Positions 8,402-17,113 of a stretch of DNA of 64,000 nt are shown in pieces; the stretch's first letter is position 1; the number at the start of each line of letters is the position of its first letter. The position numbers and the translations under genes are program-made. The notes beneath the pieces were generated by a model that was not told the DNA's origin, did not search any database, and worked only from the letters and a program-made list of their open reading frames with translations. The stretch is from an uncultured Paracoccaceae bacterium (GTDB taxonomy: Bacteria > Pseudomonadota > Alphaproteobacteria > Rhodobacterales > Rhodobacteraceae), in contig CALLAF010000004.1 in NCBI GenBank assembly GCA_938002605.1, positions 124,001 to 188,000 on the forward strand. The letters run 5' to 3'.

Positions 8402-8953
8402 ATGTTGAAATCTGTACTTACGGGCCTCTCAGGGGTCGCAAATAAGGTGGCGATCATCGCCAATGCCGCCGGAACGGTCTGCGTTCTGGGCTTGGTGGTG
8501 ATCCTCAATGTCGATGTCATTGCGCGGGGCGTGTTTAACGCCCCGCTCAAGGGCACCTATGAAATCGTCCAACTATCGGTCGTTTTCATCGTCTTTCTGC
8601 AACTGGCGGACGTTGTGCGCGTTGACCGCCTTACCCGCTCTGACGGGTTCCTCAATGTGCTCCACAAACGTCGCCCCAATCTGACCGCAAATTTGCGCCG
8701 GATCATCAATGCCGTATCTGCAATCTTCATGGGGCTTGTTGCATACATCATGTTCCCTGAATTCATGCACATGTGGGAAACCCAAGACTTTTTCGGCGTG
8801 CCCGGCGTGTTCACCGCCCCTTGGTGGCCGATCAAGCTCGTGATTGCCTGCGGCTGCGCACTTTCATGCGTCATTTTCGTGCTGAAAGTCATCACCGCCC
8901 AAGACCGCCCGCAATTTGTCCGCGCCCCTGAACATAATGAGCCCACCACATGA
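8402..8953 (+). CDS. dctQ: TRAP transporter small permease (DctQ family)
   Basis: 183 residues with four hydrophobic helices (about residues 18-40, 58-75, 105-122, 143-163). The membrane segment around LNVDVIARGVFNAPLKGTYE is the typical DctQ signature. It forms the membrane complex with DctM, the next gene, which it overlaps by an ATGA (8950-8953). Part of the catabolic operon beginning at 5243. Confidence 0.92.
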   Translation: MLKSVLTGLSGVANKVAIIANAAGTVCVLGLVVILNVDVIARGVFNAPLKGTYEIVQLSVVFIVFLQLADVVRVDRLTRSDGFLNVLHKRRPNLTANLRRIINAVSAIFMGLVAYIMFPEFMHMWETQDFFGVPGVFTAPWWPIKLVIACGCALSCVIFVLKVITAQDRPQFVRAPEHNEPTT

Positions 8954-10254
8954 GCCCCATTGAAATTGGCCTGATTTCGGTCGTCGCAATCATCTTTCTG
9001 ATTTACTCAGGTGTTTATATCCCAATCGCGCTTGGCACTGTGTCGCTGGTGTCCATCTGGCTGATGCGAGACAATTTTACGCTCTCGCTGAACCTACTAA
9101 AGGTTGCCGTCGGCGATAGTGCGATGGAATACAGCTTTGCCACGATCCCGCTATTCACCTTTATGGGGCTCATAGTCTCCAAGGCCGGGTTAGGCCGCGA
9201 CATTTACGAAGTTATGACTATGCGCTTTCGCAAAGTCAAAGGCGGCATCGGCATGGCGACAGTTGGGGCAAACGCTGTGTTTGCTGCGGTAACTGGTTCA
9301 TCAATCGCCTCTGCATCCGTATTCACCAAAGTATCCGTGCCGCAAATGATGGCCCAAGACTACAACCCGCGTTTTGCGGTTGGTGTTGTCGCCGGGTCAT
9401 CGGTGTTAGGGATGATCATCCCGCCGTCAGCGATGTTGATCATCTATTCATTCGTCGCGGAACAATCAGTCGGCGACATGTTTCTTGCAGGTGTGATCCC
9501 CGGCGTCATGCTGGCGGTCGCCTATGTTGGCGCGATCTGGCTTATGGGCAAATTCGCACCGAGCTTTGTCGGCGGGCGTACCGTTGAAGATACGGAATGG
9601 ATGTCGCGCGGCGAAATCGCGTCAAAGACACTACCAACACTGGGCCTGATCACCGTGGTTCTGGGCGGTATCTATACCGGTTGGCTGACTGCCGTCGAAG
9701 CTGGCGCAGCCGGTGGGCTTGTTGCCTTGTGTATCGCTATTGCGCGCCGATCCATGTCGCTAAGCACATTTTGGGACGCGCTACTCGAAACTGGTCACAT
9801 CACGGCCGCTATTCTATTCTTGATCACAGCGGCGTCGATCTACAGCCGGATGCTGGGCATGGCTGGGCTGCCAAACCAACTACAAGATCTGCTTGCCGGG
9901 AATGCCGCATCTTTCTGGGTCGTTATGTTGCTTTATGTGCTTCTGATGCTGTTTCTAGGCACATTGCTGGATACCGCATCGATCATCTTGATCGTGGTGC
10001 CGCTGTTCCTGCCAATGATCGAAGCGATGGATCTGTCGCTGATTTGGTTCGGTATCATCACAGTTGTTGGCGCCGAAATCGGCCTATTGACCCCGCCGCT
10101 AGGTATATCGTGTTTCGTGATCAAATCGACGATCAACGATGATCGGATTTCACTGATGGATGTCTTCATGGGCGCACTACCCTTTGCCTTTGTCATGCTG
10201 ATTGCACTGATGATCCTGATCCAATTCCCAATTCTGAGCCTTGCTCTACTTTAA
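8950..10254 (+). CDS. dctM: TRAP transporter large permease (DctM family)
   Basis: 434 residues, about 12 membrane segments. Family signatures include GANAVFAAVTGSSIASASVF and GSSVLGMIIPPSAMLIIYS in the first repeat and ETGHITAAILFLITAASIYS further on; LLTPPLGISCFVIK marks the second repeat. It is the Na+-driven translocation subunit for the DctP-bound substrate in the inner membrane. Overlap with dctQ at its start, and 17 bases to the dioxygenase gene at its end, keep it in the same operon. Confidence 0.95.
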   Translation: MSPIEIGLISVVAIIFLIYSGVYIPIALGTVSLVSIWLMRDNFTLSLNLLKVAVGDSAMEYSFATIPLFTFMGLIVSKAGLGRDIYEVMTMRFRKVKGGIGMATVGANAVFAAVTGSSIASASVFTKVSVPQMMAQDYNPRFAVGVVAGSSVLGMIIPPSAMLIIYSFVAEQSVGDMFLAGVIPGVMLAVAYVGAIWLMGKFAPSFVGGRTVEDTEWMSRGEIASKTLPTLGLITVVLGGIYTGWLTAVEAGAAGGLVALCIAIARRSMSLSTFWDALLETGHITAAILFLITAASIYSRMLGMAGLPNQLQDLLAGNAASFWVVMLLYVLLMLFLGTLLDTASIILIVVPLFLPMIEAMDLSLIWFGIITVVGAEIGLLTPPLGISCFVIKSTINDDRISLMDVFMGALPFAFVMLIALMILIQFPILSLALL

Positions 10255-10271
10255 ACTAGGAGGTCGTTCCC

Positions 10272-11138
10272 ATGCGCAACGTCACCAAAGACAATATCAC
10301 CGATGTGTTTAAGGCCTATATGGCGGCCAGCACCGACGCACGCACGCGCGAGGTCATGGGATCACTGGTCCAGCACCTGCATGATTTCGCCCGTGAAGTG
10401 AACCTGACCCATGATGAATGGCGCACAGGGATCGCGTTCCTAGAAGGCTGCGCCGCAGTTGAAACAGAAGACCGGCACGAATTTGTGTTGGCTTCTGATG
10501 TGTTAGGCCTGTCGTCATTGGTTGATATGCTACACTCGCGCCCCGATGCCACGTCTTCATCGGTGCTTGGCCCATTCCACGTATCCGGTGCACCGCCTCT
10601 TGCTTATGGTGGCGACATGAAACGCCATTACGGCGGTCCGGTTTTGCTGGCCCAAGGCACTATTCGCGACACAAGTGGCAATCCCATTCCCAATGCCGAA
10701 CTTGATATTTGGCAAACCGCACCAAACGGCATGTACGCCAGTCAGGACGACGAACAAGATACGTTTTCCTTCCACGGGCTGATGACTGTTGGCGAAGACG
10801 GAAAATACGCGTTTACCACTGTAAAACCAGTAGAATATACGGTCCCGTCTGACGGCCCGGTTGGGGATATACTGCGCGCCTGTGGGCGTCACCCTTGGCG
10901 CCCTTCACATCTGCACTACATCATCAAAGCGCCCGGTTTTAAGACCCTTGTCACTGAGATTTTTCCCGATGACGACCCCTATCTGGATCAAGACACCGTG
11001 TTTGGCGTGCGTGATGATCTGGTGATGACCTATGTTGAAAAACCCGCCAGCGAATTCCCTGAAGGCATGGCAATATCAGGTAAGGTGGATGAACCTTTCT
11101 TGTCTGTCGAATTTGATGTGATTTTGGCCCACGCGTAA
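10272..11138 (+). CDS. Intradiol ring-cleavage dioxygenase, hydroxyquinol 1,2-dioxygenase type
   Basis: 288 residues. The N-terminal helical dimerisation domain (about 1-100, EVMGSLVQHLHDFAREVNLT) and the catalytic beta-barrel are both present. The non-heme Fe(III) ligands are identifiable as Tyr155 (NGMYASQ), Tyr189 (VEYTVPSDG), His213 and His215 (RPSHLHYI), at the family spacing. LRACGRHPWRPSHLHY favours hydroxyquinol 1,2-dioxygenase (hydroxyquinol to maleylacetate) over catechol 1,2-dioxygenase, but the substrate remains inference. AGGAGG lies 7 bases before the ATG. No maleylacetate reductase gene is in the window. Last gene of the operon. Confidence 0.9.
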   Translation: MRNVTKDNITDVFKAYMAASTDARTREVMGSLVQHLHDFAREVNLTHDEWRTGIAFLEGCAAVETEDRHEFVLASDVLGLSSLVDMLHSRPDATSSSVLGPFHVSGAPPLAYGGDMKRHYGGPVLLAQGTIRDTSGNPIPNAELDIWQTAPNGMYASQDDEQDTFSFHGLMTVGEDGKYAFTTVKPVEYTVPSDGPVGDILRACGRHPWRPSHLHYIIKAPGFKTLVTEIFPDDDPYLDQDTVFGVRDDLVMTYVEKPASEFPEGMAISGKVDEPFLSVEFDVILAHA

Positions 11139-11209
11139 GTGTTGGGTCTTGGCTAGAAGTCTGATCCCATTTCACCTATATCGCAGGTAAGCGATAAAGG
11201 ATTACTGGC

Positions 11210-12082
11210 GTGGACACGAACAAAAGCCGCATCACCAAAGACGGCATCCGGATTTACGACCCGAGCGATTTTGCGGGAATGGCCAAGGCTGGCACATTGG
11301 CCGCCCAAATCTTGGATGACATCGCCGAACATGTGCGTGTCGGTCAAACGACGGGTGAGCTTGACCGTTTGATCACCAAATGGGTCAATGACGCAGGCGC
11401 GACCTCGGCTACGATTGGCTATAAGGGCTATCAGCACGCCAGCTGTATTTCGGTGAACCATGTAGTCTGTCACGGCATCCCCGGCGCGCCTATTCCAAAA
11501 GGCGCGTCTGAAAGCGTGTCAAAGAATCTTGAAAAGCGACGCAGCGACGATTCTCTGAAATCCGGTGACATCTTGAATATCGACGTCACGGTGATTGTTG
11601 ATGGCTGGTTCGGTGATTGCAGCCGGATGTATGTTGCAGGCAAACCCAAGCCCATCGCACGCAAGCTGATTGATGTGACCCATGACGCGCTGATGCTAGG
11701 GATTGCTGCCGTGAAACCAGGCAACACATTTGGCGACATTGGCCATGCAATCCAAACCTATGCCGAAGCGCAAGGCATGTCCGTTGTCCGCGATTTTTGT
11801 GGGCATGGGCTGGGCCGTGTGTTTCACGCGCCACCTAACGTCGTGCATTTTGGCCGCCCCGGCGCGGGTCCAAAACTTGAAGCCGGGATGTTCTTTACAA
11901 TCGAGCCGATGATCAACCTTGGGCGTCCTTACGTCGAAGTCTTGCGCGATGACTGGACCGCCGTTACCGCAGATAAATCCCTGTCGGCGCAGTTCGAACA
12001 TTCGGTCGGTGTGACCGAAAATGGCTGTGAGATTTTCACACAATCCCCTGCCGGTCGGTTCCATCCGACCTCTGATTATTAA
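11210..12082 (+). CDS. map: Methionine aminopeptidase, type I
   Basis: 290 residues. The five metal ligands are visible: Asp in NIDVTVIVDG, Asp in WFGDCSRMY, His in FCGHGLGRVFH, Glu in FFTIEPMINL and Glu in AQFEHSVGV. It removes N-terminal methionine from nascent proteins. GTG start with AAAGGAT about 8 bases upstream. Unusual: between HGIPGAP and LKSGDILNIDV there is a charged insertion of roughly 20 residues (KGASESVSKNLEKRRSDD) where ordinary type I enzymes have a short loop. It stands alone between the catabolic operon and an orphan TRAP binding protein. Confidence 0.93.
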   Translation: MDTNKSRITKDGIRIYDPSDFAGMAKAGTLAAQILDDIAEHVRVGQTTGELDRLITKWVNDAGATSATIGYKGYQHASCISVNHVVCHGIPGAPIPKGASESVSKNLEKRRSDDSLKSGDILNIDVTVIVDGWFGDCSRMYVAGKPKPIARKLIDVTHDALMLGIAAVKPGNTFGDIGHAIQTYAEAQGMSVVRDFCGHGLGRVFHAPPNVVHFGRPGAGPKLEAGMFFTIEPMINLGRPYVEVLRDDWTAVTADKSLSAQFEHSVGVTENGCEIFTQSPAGRFHPTSDY

Positions 12083-12181
12083 GCCTATATTTGCGAATGA
12101 CTTGCAACTAGCGCCCGCGCCCCTTATATCTATGGTGCCGCTAGCGGTGGCATCCCCACAATATCAACGAAAGGATGCACC

Positions 12182-13213
12182 ATGCACCTGATCAAACATG
12201 CCGCTTGGGCGGCCGCAATTTCGATGTCCGCAACTTCTGGGCTGGCCCAAGAGGTCACATTGCGGTTCCAACACTTTGTTTCACCCGCAAGCGCGAACCC
12301 GACCTATTTCATGCAGCCATGGGCCGATGCCATCGAAGAACAATCTGATGGGCGGATCAAAGTGGAGCTTTACCCGTTCATGCAACTTGGTGGGTCCGCC
12401 CCGAACCAATTCGACTTGATCCGCGACGGCGCGATTGACGGCGGCTGGGTGATTCCGGCCTATCAACCGAACCGCTTCCCCGAGGCTGAAGCGCTTGAAC
12501 TGCCTTTTATGACCTCAAAATCAGGCGAAGAAGCCAGTGCTGCGGCGTGGGAATATACTGAAACCTATCTGATGGATGATTTCGCCGATGTCCACGTGAT
12601 CGCGGCCCATATGCACGGTCCGGGTATCGTCCACAAACGCGGCGATGCGATTGAAACAGTCGAAGATTTTAATGGGCTCAAATTGCGCGGCCCCTCACGC
12701 CCAGCGACAATGCTGCTTGACGCGCTAGGGGCAACCCCGATCGGCATGCCCGTTCCGCAATTCCCCGAAGCCCTGTCCAAAGGCGTGGTCGACGGTGGCG
12801 TCATCACATGGGAAATGTCCCCATCTCTCAAGCTGGATGAACTGACGGATAGCCACACAGATGTTGCGGGCGATCAGGCGCTTTATAATCTCTACTTCAT
12901 CTGGGCGATGAACAAAGATGTCTATGACGGTATGCCCGACGACCTGCGCGCGATTATCGACGCCAATTCTGGCCTCATGGCGAGCATGTGGGCGGGGCGC
13001 GCGCATGATACTGGCGATGCCGATGGGCGCGACCTGATGGCCGCATCCGGCAATGAGATCGCGACTTTGTCAGAGGCAGAGACTGCACGGATTATGGCAT
13101 TGGGCGCCGAAGTCACAGCCCAGTGGATCGTTGAGATGGACGACAAAGGCTTTGACGGCGCGGCACTGGTCGCCGCGGCACAGGCCGCCGTTGCGGACAA
13201 CCTAATCGACTAA
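12182..13213 (+). CDS. TRAP transporter solute-binding protein, orphan (DctP family)
   Basis: 343 residues with a Sec-type signal (hydrophobic 8-20, cleavage after LAQ) and a DctP core starting EVTLRFQHFVSPASANPTYF. Motifs LKLRGPSRPATMLLDALGATP and VDGGVITWEMSPSLKL correspond to the ligand-binding strands, with the RGPSR arginine the expected carboxylate contact. No DctQ or DctM genes lie beside it, so it must share another transporter or serve as a lone receptor. It differs strongly from the 7298 protein and is not a recent duplicate. A GCAGGGC/GCCCTGC hairpin follows the stop at 13223-13248. Confidence 0.9.
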   Translation: MHLIKHAAWAAAISMSATSGLAQEVTLRFQHFVSPASANPTYFMQPWADAIEEQSDGRIKVELYPFMQLGGSAPNQFDLIRDGAIDGGWVIPAYQPNRFPEAEALELPFMTSKSGEEASAAAWEYTETYLMDDFADVHVIAAHMHGPGIVHKRGDAIETVEDFNGLKLRGPSRPATMLLDALGATPIGMPVPQFPEALSKGVVDGGVITWEMSPSLKLDELTDSHTDVAGDQALYNLYFIWAMNKDVYDGMPDDLRAIIDANSGLMASMWAGRAHDTGDADGRDLMAASGNEIATLSEAETARIMALGAEVTAQWIVEMDDKGFDGAALVAAAQAAVADNLID

Positions 13214-13222
13214 CACAACCGT

Positions 13223-13248
13223 GCAGGGCGATGTGATCATTGCCCTGC
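13223..13248 (+). terminator. Hairpin after orphan dctP, possible weak terminator
   Basis: GCAGGGC and GCCCTGC (7-bp perfect stem, 12-base loop) starting 10 bases after the TRAP binding protein stop. No T-run follows directly, so it may stabilise the mRNA end rather than terminate. Confidence 0.4.
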
Positions 13249-13337
13249 TCGCATCACTTCTACGTTTACCTTTTAAACCGCCTCGTATTAACTGCCCCTA
13301 CAACGACAGGTTTATTTCAAACGGTAGACATTCAGAT

Positions 13338-13853
13338 ATGGCCCTTATTGTTCTTGTTCTTTCGTCACTTGGCGCAGCCCTTTGGTTCTGGGTCAGGCAC
13401 AATCCCGGCGATGCAATTGACACGGCAGTTGATGTCGCAACGACGGTCCGCAATGCGCCGCGCAAGCTTGCATTTCGCAAGCAAATGAACGCGCATCCGG
13501 TCGAAGGCATTGATGACGCGCGCATCGCGATCTGTGCGATCGGCCAAGCCTTTATCGAATTGGACGACCTCCCGACCAAAGATCAGCGCGACAAACTGCA
13601 TGTTCTCTTGCGAACGAAACTACGCTGTTCTGAAGAAGAAGCCGAAGAAATGGAAGTCTTGGGGCGATGGCTGCAAGGACAATGCCAAGATGCGCAATCC
13701 GCGATCACACGGCTGGCGCGCCGTTTGCGCAAAATTGATGGCGAAGCGTCATGGGACTTATTACACGACATCTTAGGCGGTTTGGTCGAGAACGATTTGT
13801 CCACCAGCCAAGTGTCCGCGATTGAGGATATCAAACGCGCATTTCACCGCTAA
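13338..13853 (+). CDS. TerB-like membrane-anchored protein
   Basis: 171 residues from the ATG at 13338. An N-terminal hydrophobic helix (ALIVLVLSSLGAALWFWV) is followed by a helical acidic domain resembling the TerB/DjlA-type tellurite-resistance fold: DDARIAICAIGQAFIELDDL and SEEEAEEMEVLGRWLQG. TerB-like domains are all-alpha metal-binding proteins found in stress systems; no ter genes are nearby, so no tellurite role should be inferred. It converges on ispB, the stops overlapping (CTAA at 13850-13853). Function unknown. Confidence 0.65.
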   Translation: MALIVLVLSSLGAALWFWVRHNPGDAIDTAVDVATTVRNAPRKLAFRKQMNAHPVEGIDDARIAICAIGQAFIELDDLPTKDQRDKLHVLLRTKLRCSEEEAEEMEVLGRWLQGQCQDAQSAITRLARRLRKIDGEASWDLLHDILGGLVENDLSTSQVSAIEDIKRAFHR

Positions 13854-14854
13854 GTAATCCGCGCGACCACATAATCCGCCAAGTCGACCAGCATTACTTT
13901 CAACGGATGGTCGGGAATCACGGATAGCGCGGATTTCGCTTTGTCCGCCCACGCAATCGCATCAACGCGCGTGGCTTCCATTGTGCCGTGTTTGGCGAGA
14001 AGGCTAATCGCGTGGTCAAGATCGCCATCTTCTTGGCGACCCTTCTGGATCGTCCGCTCCCAAAACGCGCGTTCTTCGGCATCAGCGGCAGCAATCGCGC
14101 GGATCACTGGCAAGGTCAGTTTACGTTCGCGGAAATCATCGCCGACATTCTTGCCCGTGGCCTTTGTCCCGCCGTAGTCCAGCAAATCATCCACGATTTG
14201 AAAAGACACGCCAAGCGCATCACCATAGTCATAAAGCGCCTGTTTTGTCGCGGCATCCTGCCCCGCAATTTCGCCACCAACTTCCATCGCCGCTGAAAAC
14301 AGCGCGGCGGTTTTGCCGCGTACAACTTGGATATAAATATCTTCGGTCGTGGCCAAATCGCTGGCTGCCGTCAGTTGCAAAACCTCGCCCTCGGCAATTG
14401 TTGCCGATGCGTTTGCCAAAATATCAAGTACCCGCAGTGACCCTGTTTCGACCATCAATTGGAACGACCGGGCGAACAGATAATCACCGACCAGAACGCT
14501 GGATGTATTATCCCACAGCAGGTTGGCCGTGGGCCGACCACGCCGCTGGCTGCTTTCATCAACAACGTCATCGTGCAGCAAAGTCGCAGTGTGAATGAAT
14601 TCGACCGTCGCGGCCAAATGAATATGATGGGGGCCTTCATAGCCACACATGCGCGCGGCAGCTAAGGTCAACATTGGGCGCAAACGCTTGCCACCCGCCT
14701 CGACCAGATGCGCGGTCACTTCGGGGATACGTGGCGCATGTTCCGATGCCATCCGCGCGCGGATCATATCGTTCACCGCCGCCATATCATCCGCCAATGC
14801 GGCGGCCAGCTGTTCGTGGGGTTTCGTGGCTGCTTGATCAAGGCTCATGCGCAT
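13850..14854 (-). CDS. ispB: Polyprenyl diphosphate synthase
   Basis: 334-residue trans-isoprenyl diphosphate synthase. Both aspartate-rich motifs are intact: LLHDDVVDESSQRRG (first) and IVDDLLDYGGT (second), with KTAALFSAAMEVG between. GGKRLRPML is the IPP-binding block. Length and pattern fit the long-chain enzyme that makes the ubiquinone side chain (probably decaprenyl, as Q10 is usual in Rhodobacteraceae; the product length is not readable here). The start may instead be the ATG at 14848. It diverges from the DUF2007 gene with about 48 bases between. Confidence 0.93.
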   Translation of the reverse strand: MRMSLDQAATKPHEQLAAALADDMAAVNDMIRARMASEHAPRIPEVTAHLVEAGGKRLRPMLTLAAARMCGYEGPHHIHLAATVEFIHTATLLHDDVVDESSQRRGRPTANLLWDNTSSVLVGDYLFARSFQLMVETGSLRVLDILANASATIAEGEVLQLTAASDLATTEDIYIQVVRGKTAALFSAAMEVGGEIAGQDAATKQALYDYGDALGVSFQIVDDLLDYGGTKATGKNVGDDFRERKLTLPVIRAIAAADAEERAFWERTIQKGRQEDGDLDHAISLLAKHGTMEATRVDAIAWADKAKSALSVIPDHPLKVMLVDLADYVVARIT

Positions 14855-14902
14855 TTCCGTGATGTGGTAGACAAAGGCAGTACCCCGTCTTAGGTCATAG
14901 AT

Positions 14903-15121
14903 ATGAAAGAGCTTTTGCGCACCAACGACATCACTGTCATCGCCTTTGCAACCACCCTATTGGACAGCGAGGGTATAGACTGCTTCACCTTCGACGTAAA
15001 TATGAGCGTCCTCGAAGGAAGCTTGGGCATAATGCCGCGCAGGCTAATGGTTTTGGACCGCGATTTGTTCATGGCAGAAGCCATCATGCGCGATGCCGAG
15101 GTGGATTTGGGCCGTGGATAA
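14903..15121 (+). CDS. DUF2007 family protein
   Basis: 72 residues: MKELLRTNDITVIAFATTLL, then LDSEGIDCFTFDVNMSV and a C-terminal RRLMVLDRDLFMAEAIM. This is the small ferredoxin-like DUF2007 (putative signal-transducing) domain. Its last codons overlap the GTG start of the methyltransferase gene (15114), so the pair is co-translated. In related genomes the same pairing is common. Molecular role unknown. Confidence 0.8.
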   Translation: MKELLRTNDITVIAFATTLLDSEGIDCFTFDVNMSVLEGSLGIMPRRLMVLDRDLFMAEAIMRDAEVDLGRG

Positions 15122-15869
15122 GGACCTGACGCAAGACGATTTTCTAGGCGGCAAATTGCGGGTTTTTCAACCTCGCAAAGGCTACCGCGCAGGGGTTGAT
15201 CCGGTGTTATTGGCGGCAAGCATCGCCGTTAAGCCGGGGCAATCAGTGCTAGAGCTGGGGTGCGGCGCTGGGGTTGCGTCCTTATGCCTTTGCGCGCGAG
15301 TGCCCGGGATCAGTGTCACCGGGGTTGAACTACAAGATGAATACGCGACGCTGGCACAACAAAATGCCGTTGAAAACAAAGCGAACTTCACAGTGATCAA
15401 CGCGGACCTGCGGAAAATGCCTGCTGACCTGCGCCAAAAGCGATTTGATCATGTGATCATGAACCCACCCTATTTTGAACGCGCACATGGTGTCGCCGCC
15501 GAAGATGCCGGGCGCGATGTTGCGCTTGCCGGGGATACGCCGTTGGCTGACTGGCTCGATATTGGTGCGCGGCGCGTCGGGCCACGAGGTTATCTGACGA
15601 TTATTCAAAGGATCGAGAGGCTCCCTGAAGTGATTGCTGCCCTGAACGGGCGGCTCGGCGCAATTATTGTGCGGCCCATTGCCGGACGCGAAGATCGGGC
15701 ACCTGAACTGTTTTTGCTGCAAGCCCGCCAAGAAGGGCGTGCAGCATTTCGGATGGCACCGACACTTATTATGCATATGGGGCAAGCACATACGGGCGAC
15801 AAAGAAACCTACACCCCGCATGTACGCGCGATTTTACGCGATGGCGCAGAGTTGAGCATTAGCCCTTAA
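15114..15869 (+). CDS. SAM-dependent methyltransferase, tRNA1(Val) (adenine-N6)-methyltransferase-like
   Basis: 251 residues from the GTG at 15114, which overlaps the stop of the DUF2007 gene; the upstream in-frame ATG at 15093 would give a much longer overlap. Rossmann motif I is VLELGCGAGVASLCL, and the catalytic NPPY motif (MNPPYFERAHGV) marks an amino-methyltransferase acting on adenine-N6 or glutamine. The early GGKLRVFQPRKGYRAGVDPVLL block is diagnostic of the TrmN6/YfiC group. Probable role: N6-methylation of adenosine in tRNA. Confidence 0.85.
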   Translation: MDKDLTQDDFLGGKLRVFQPRKGYRAGVDPVLLAASIAVKPGQSVLELGCGAGVASLCLCARVPGISVTGVELQDEYATLAQQNAVENKANFTVINADLRKMPADLRQKRFDHVIMNPPYFERAHGVAAEDAGRDVALAGDTPLADWLDIGARRVGPRGYLTIIQRIERLPEVIAALNGRLGAIIVRPIAGREDRAPELFLLQARQEGRAAFRMAPTLIMHMGQAHTGDKETYTPHVRAILRDGAELSISP

Positions 15870-15987
15870 CCTTCTAGCAAGGTTTTTCAACCAGCCTCTT
15901 GTCACAGTATATTGCGCGCATGACGCGTGACAAACCGTCATAAATGTGTTGCAATATATTCACTTTCTAACCCTAAGGAGGACGATC

Positions 15988-16155
15988 ATGAGCTTGAGTT
16001 CACACCTGCAGGAACTGAAGAAAAAACACCAAAACCTCTCTGACCACGTCGCGGTCATGCAACGAAGTCCCGCGACAGACGATCTTGAGATCGCTAACCT
16101 CAAGAAACAAAAGCTTCTACTAAAAGAAGAAATCACAAAACTTAGCGCGCATTAA
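15988..16155 (+). CDS. YdcH family protein
   Basis: 55 residues from the ATG at 15988 (AAGGAGG 6 bases upstream): SLSSHLQELKKKHQNLSDHV, then DDLEIANLKKQKLLLKEEI. This is the coiled-coil YdcH/DUF465 family, common in proteobacteria and of unknown function. A heptad pattern covers nearly all of it. Monocistronic, followed after 115 bases by a bidirectional terminator. Confidence 0.88.
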   Translation: MSLSSHLQELKKKHQNLSDHVAVMQRSPATDDLEIANLKKQKLLLKEEITKLSAH

Positions 16156-16270
16156 TAATTTCGCCAAAGTCGGGGATTGCCTCGCGTTTTGACGCGCCTC
16201 AGGTCCGGGACAAAAGACACAAGATGTCACACCCGCGAATGCGTAGACAAAACCAGGTACCCGACAAAGC

Positions 16271-16305
16271 AAAAAGGCCACGCCGAAACGACGTGGCCCT
16301 TTTTA
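16271..16305. terminator. Bidirectional intrinsic terminator between ydcH and phaB
   Basis: AAAAAGGCCACG and CGTGGCCCTTTTT form an A/T-flanked GC stem with one bulge and a 9-base loop. It has a T-run on both strands, so it can end both the plus-strand ydcH and minus-strand pha transcripts. Confidence 0.85.
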
Positions 16306-16321
16306 TAGACTACTGTTAGCC

Positions 16322-17047
16322 TTAGATCATGTATTGGCCGCCGTTTGCGGAAATTGTCGACCCGGTCACAAAACCCGCGTCATCTGAGGCCAGGAACACA
16401 ACCGCGCGTGCGATTTCCGAAGCTTCGCCCAAGCGCCCCACAGGGATTTGTGGCAAAATCACTTCGTTCATCACTTTTTCAGGGACTGTGCTCATCATCT
16501 CGGTGTTGATGTAGCCCGGTGCCACAACGTTCACGGTGATCCCTGCGCGCGCACCTTCTTGGGCAAGCGCTTTGGTGAAACCAATATCGCCAGCCTTAGC
16601 CGCAGCGTAGTTCGCCTGCGCGAACTGCCCTTTTTGCCCGTTGATCGAACTGATCGTAATAATCCGGCCAAATTTGCGGGCGCGCATGCCTGGCCAAACC
16701 GGGTGGGTCATGTTGAACACACCCGACAAGTTCGTGTCGATCACTTGGTTCCACTGGTCAGGCGTCATTTTGTGAAATGGCGCGTCACGGGTGATTCCAG
16801 CGTTGTTTACCAAGATATCAATGGGGCCAAGGTCGGCTTCGACCTGCGCAATACCTTCGGCGCAAGCTTCGTAGTTACCAACGTCCCATTTGTAGGTCTT
16901 GATCCCGGTCTCAGCCGTAAAGGCGGCCGCCTTTTCATCGTTCCCGGCATAGGTCGCCGCAACGGTGCAACCCGCTTCTTTCAAAGCCGATGAAATTGCT
17001 GCGCCGATGCCGCGTGACCCACCGGTAACAAGTGCTATTCGTGTCAT
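16322..17047 (-). CDS. phaB: Acetoacetyl-CoA reductase
   Basis: 241-residue short-chain dehydrogenase with TGGSRGIGAAIS (NADPH-binding glycine motif), NNAGITRD, and the catalytic triad in ISSINGQKGQ (Ser) and ANYAAAKAG (Tyr, Lys). The GQKGQFAQANYAAAKAG stretch is typical of PhaB, which reduces acetoacetyl-CoA to (R)-3-hydroxybutyryl-CoA for polyhydroxyalkanoate. A GGGAGGAG ribosome site precedes the ATG. It lies 66 bases downstream of phaA in the same orientation; PHA synthase is not in the window. Confidence 0.95.
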   Translation of the reverse strand: MTRIALVTGGSRGIGAAISSALKEAGCTVAATYAGNDEKAAAFTAETGIKTYKWDVGNYEACAEGIAQVEADLGPIDILVNNAGITRDAPFHKMTPDQWNQVIDTNLSGVFNMTHPVWPGMRARKFGRIITISSINGQKGQFAQANYAAAKAGDIGFTKALAQEGARAGITVNVVAPGYINTEMMSTVPEKVMNEVILPQIPVGRLGEASEIARAVVFLASDDAGFVTGSTISANGGQYMI

Positions 17048-17113
17048 GTGCTCTCCTCCCGAGGATTAGCAAAGCAATGTTGTTGCTTAAATTTATTACT
17101 TATAGACACATTA

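Noticed and set aside
13338-13853. Tellurite resistance function for the TerB-like protein.
   Set aside because: Only a TerB-like fold is suggested; no terA, terC, terD or terZ genes accompany it.
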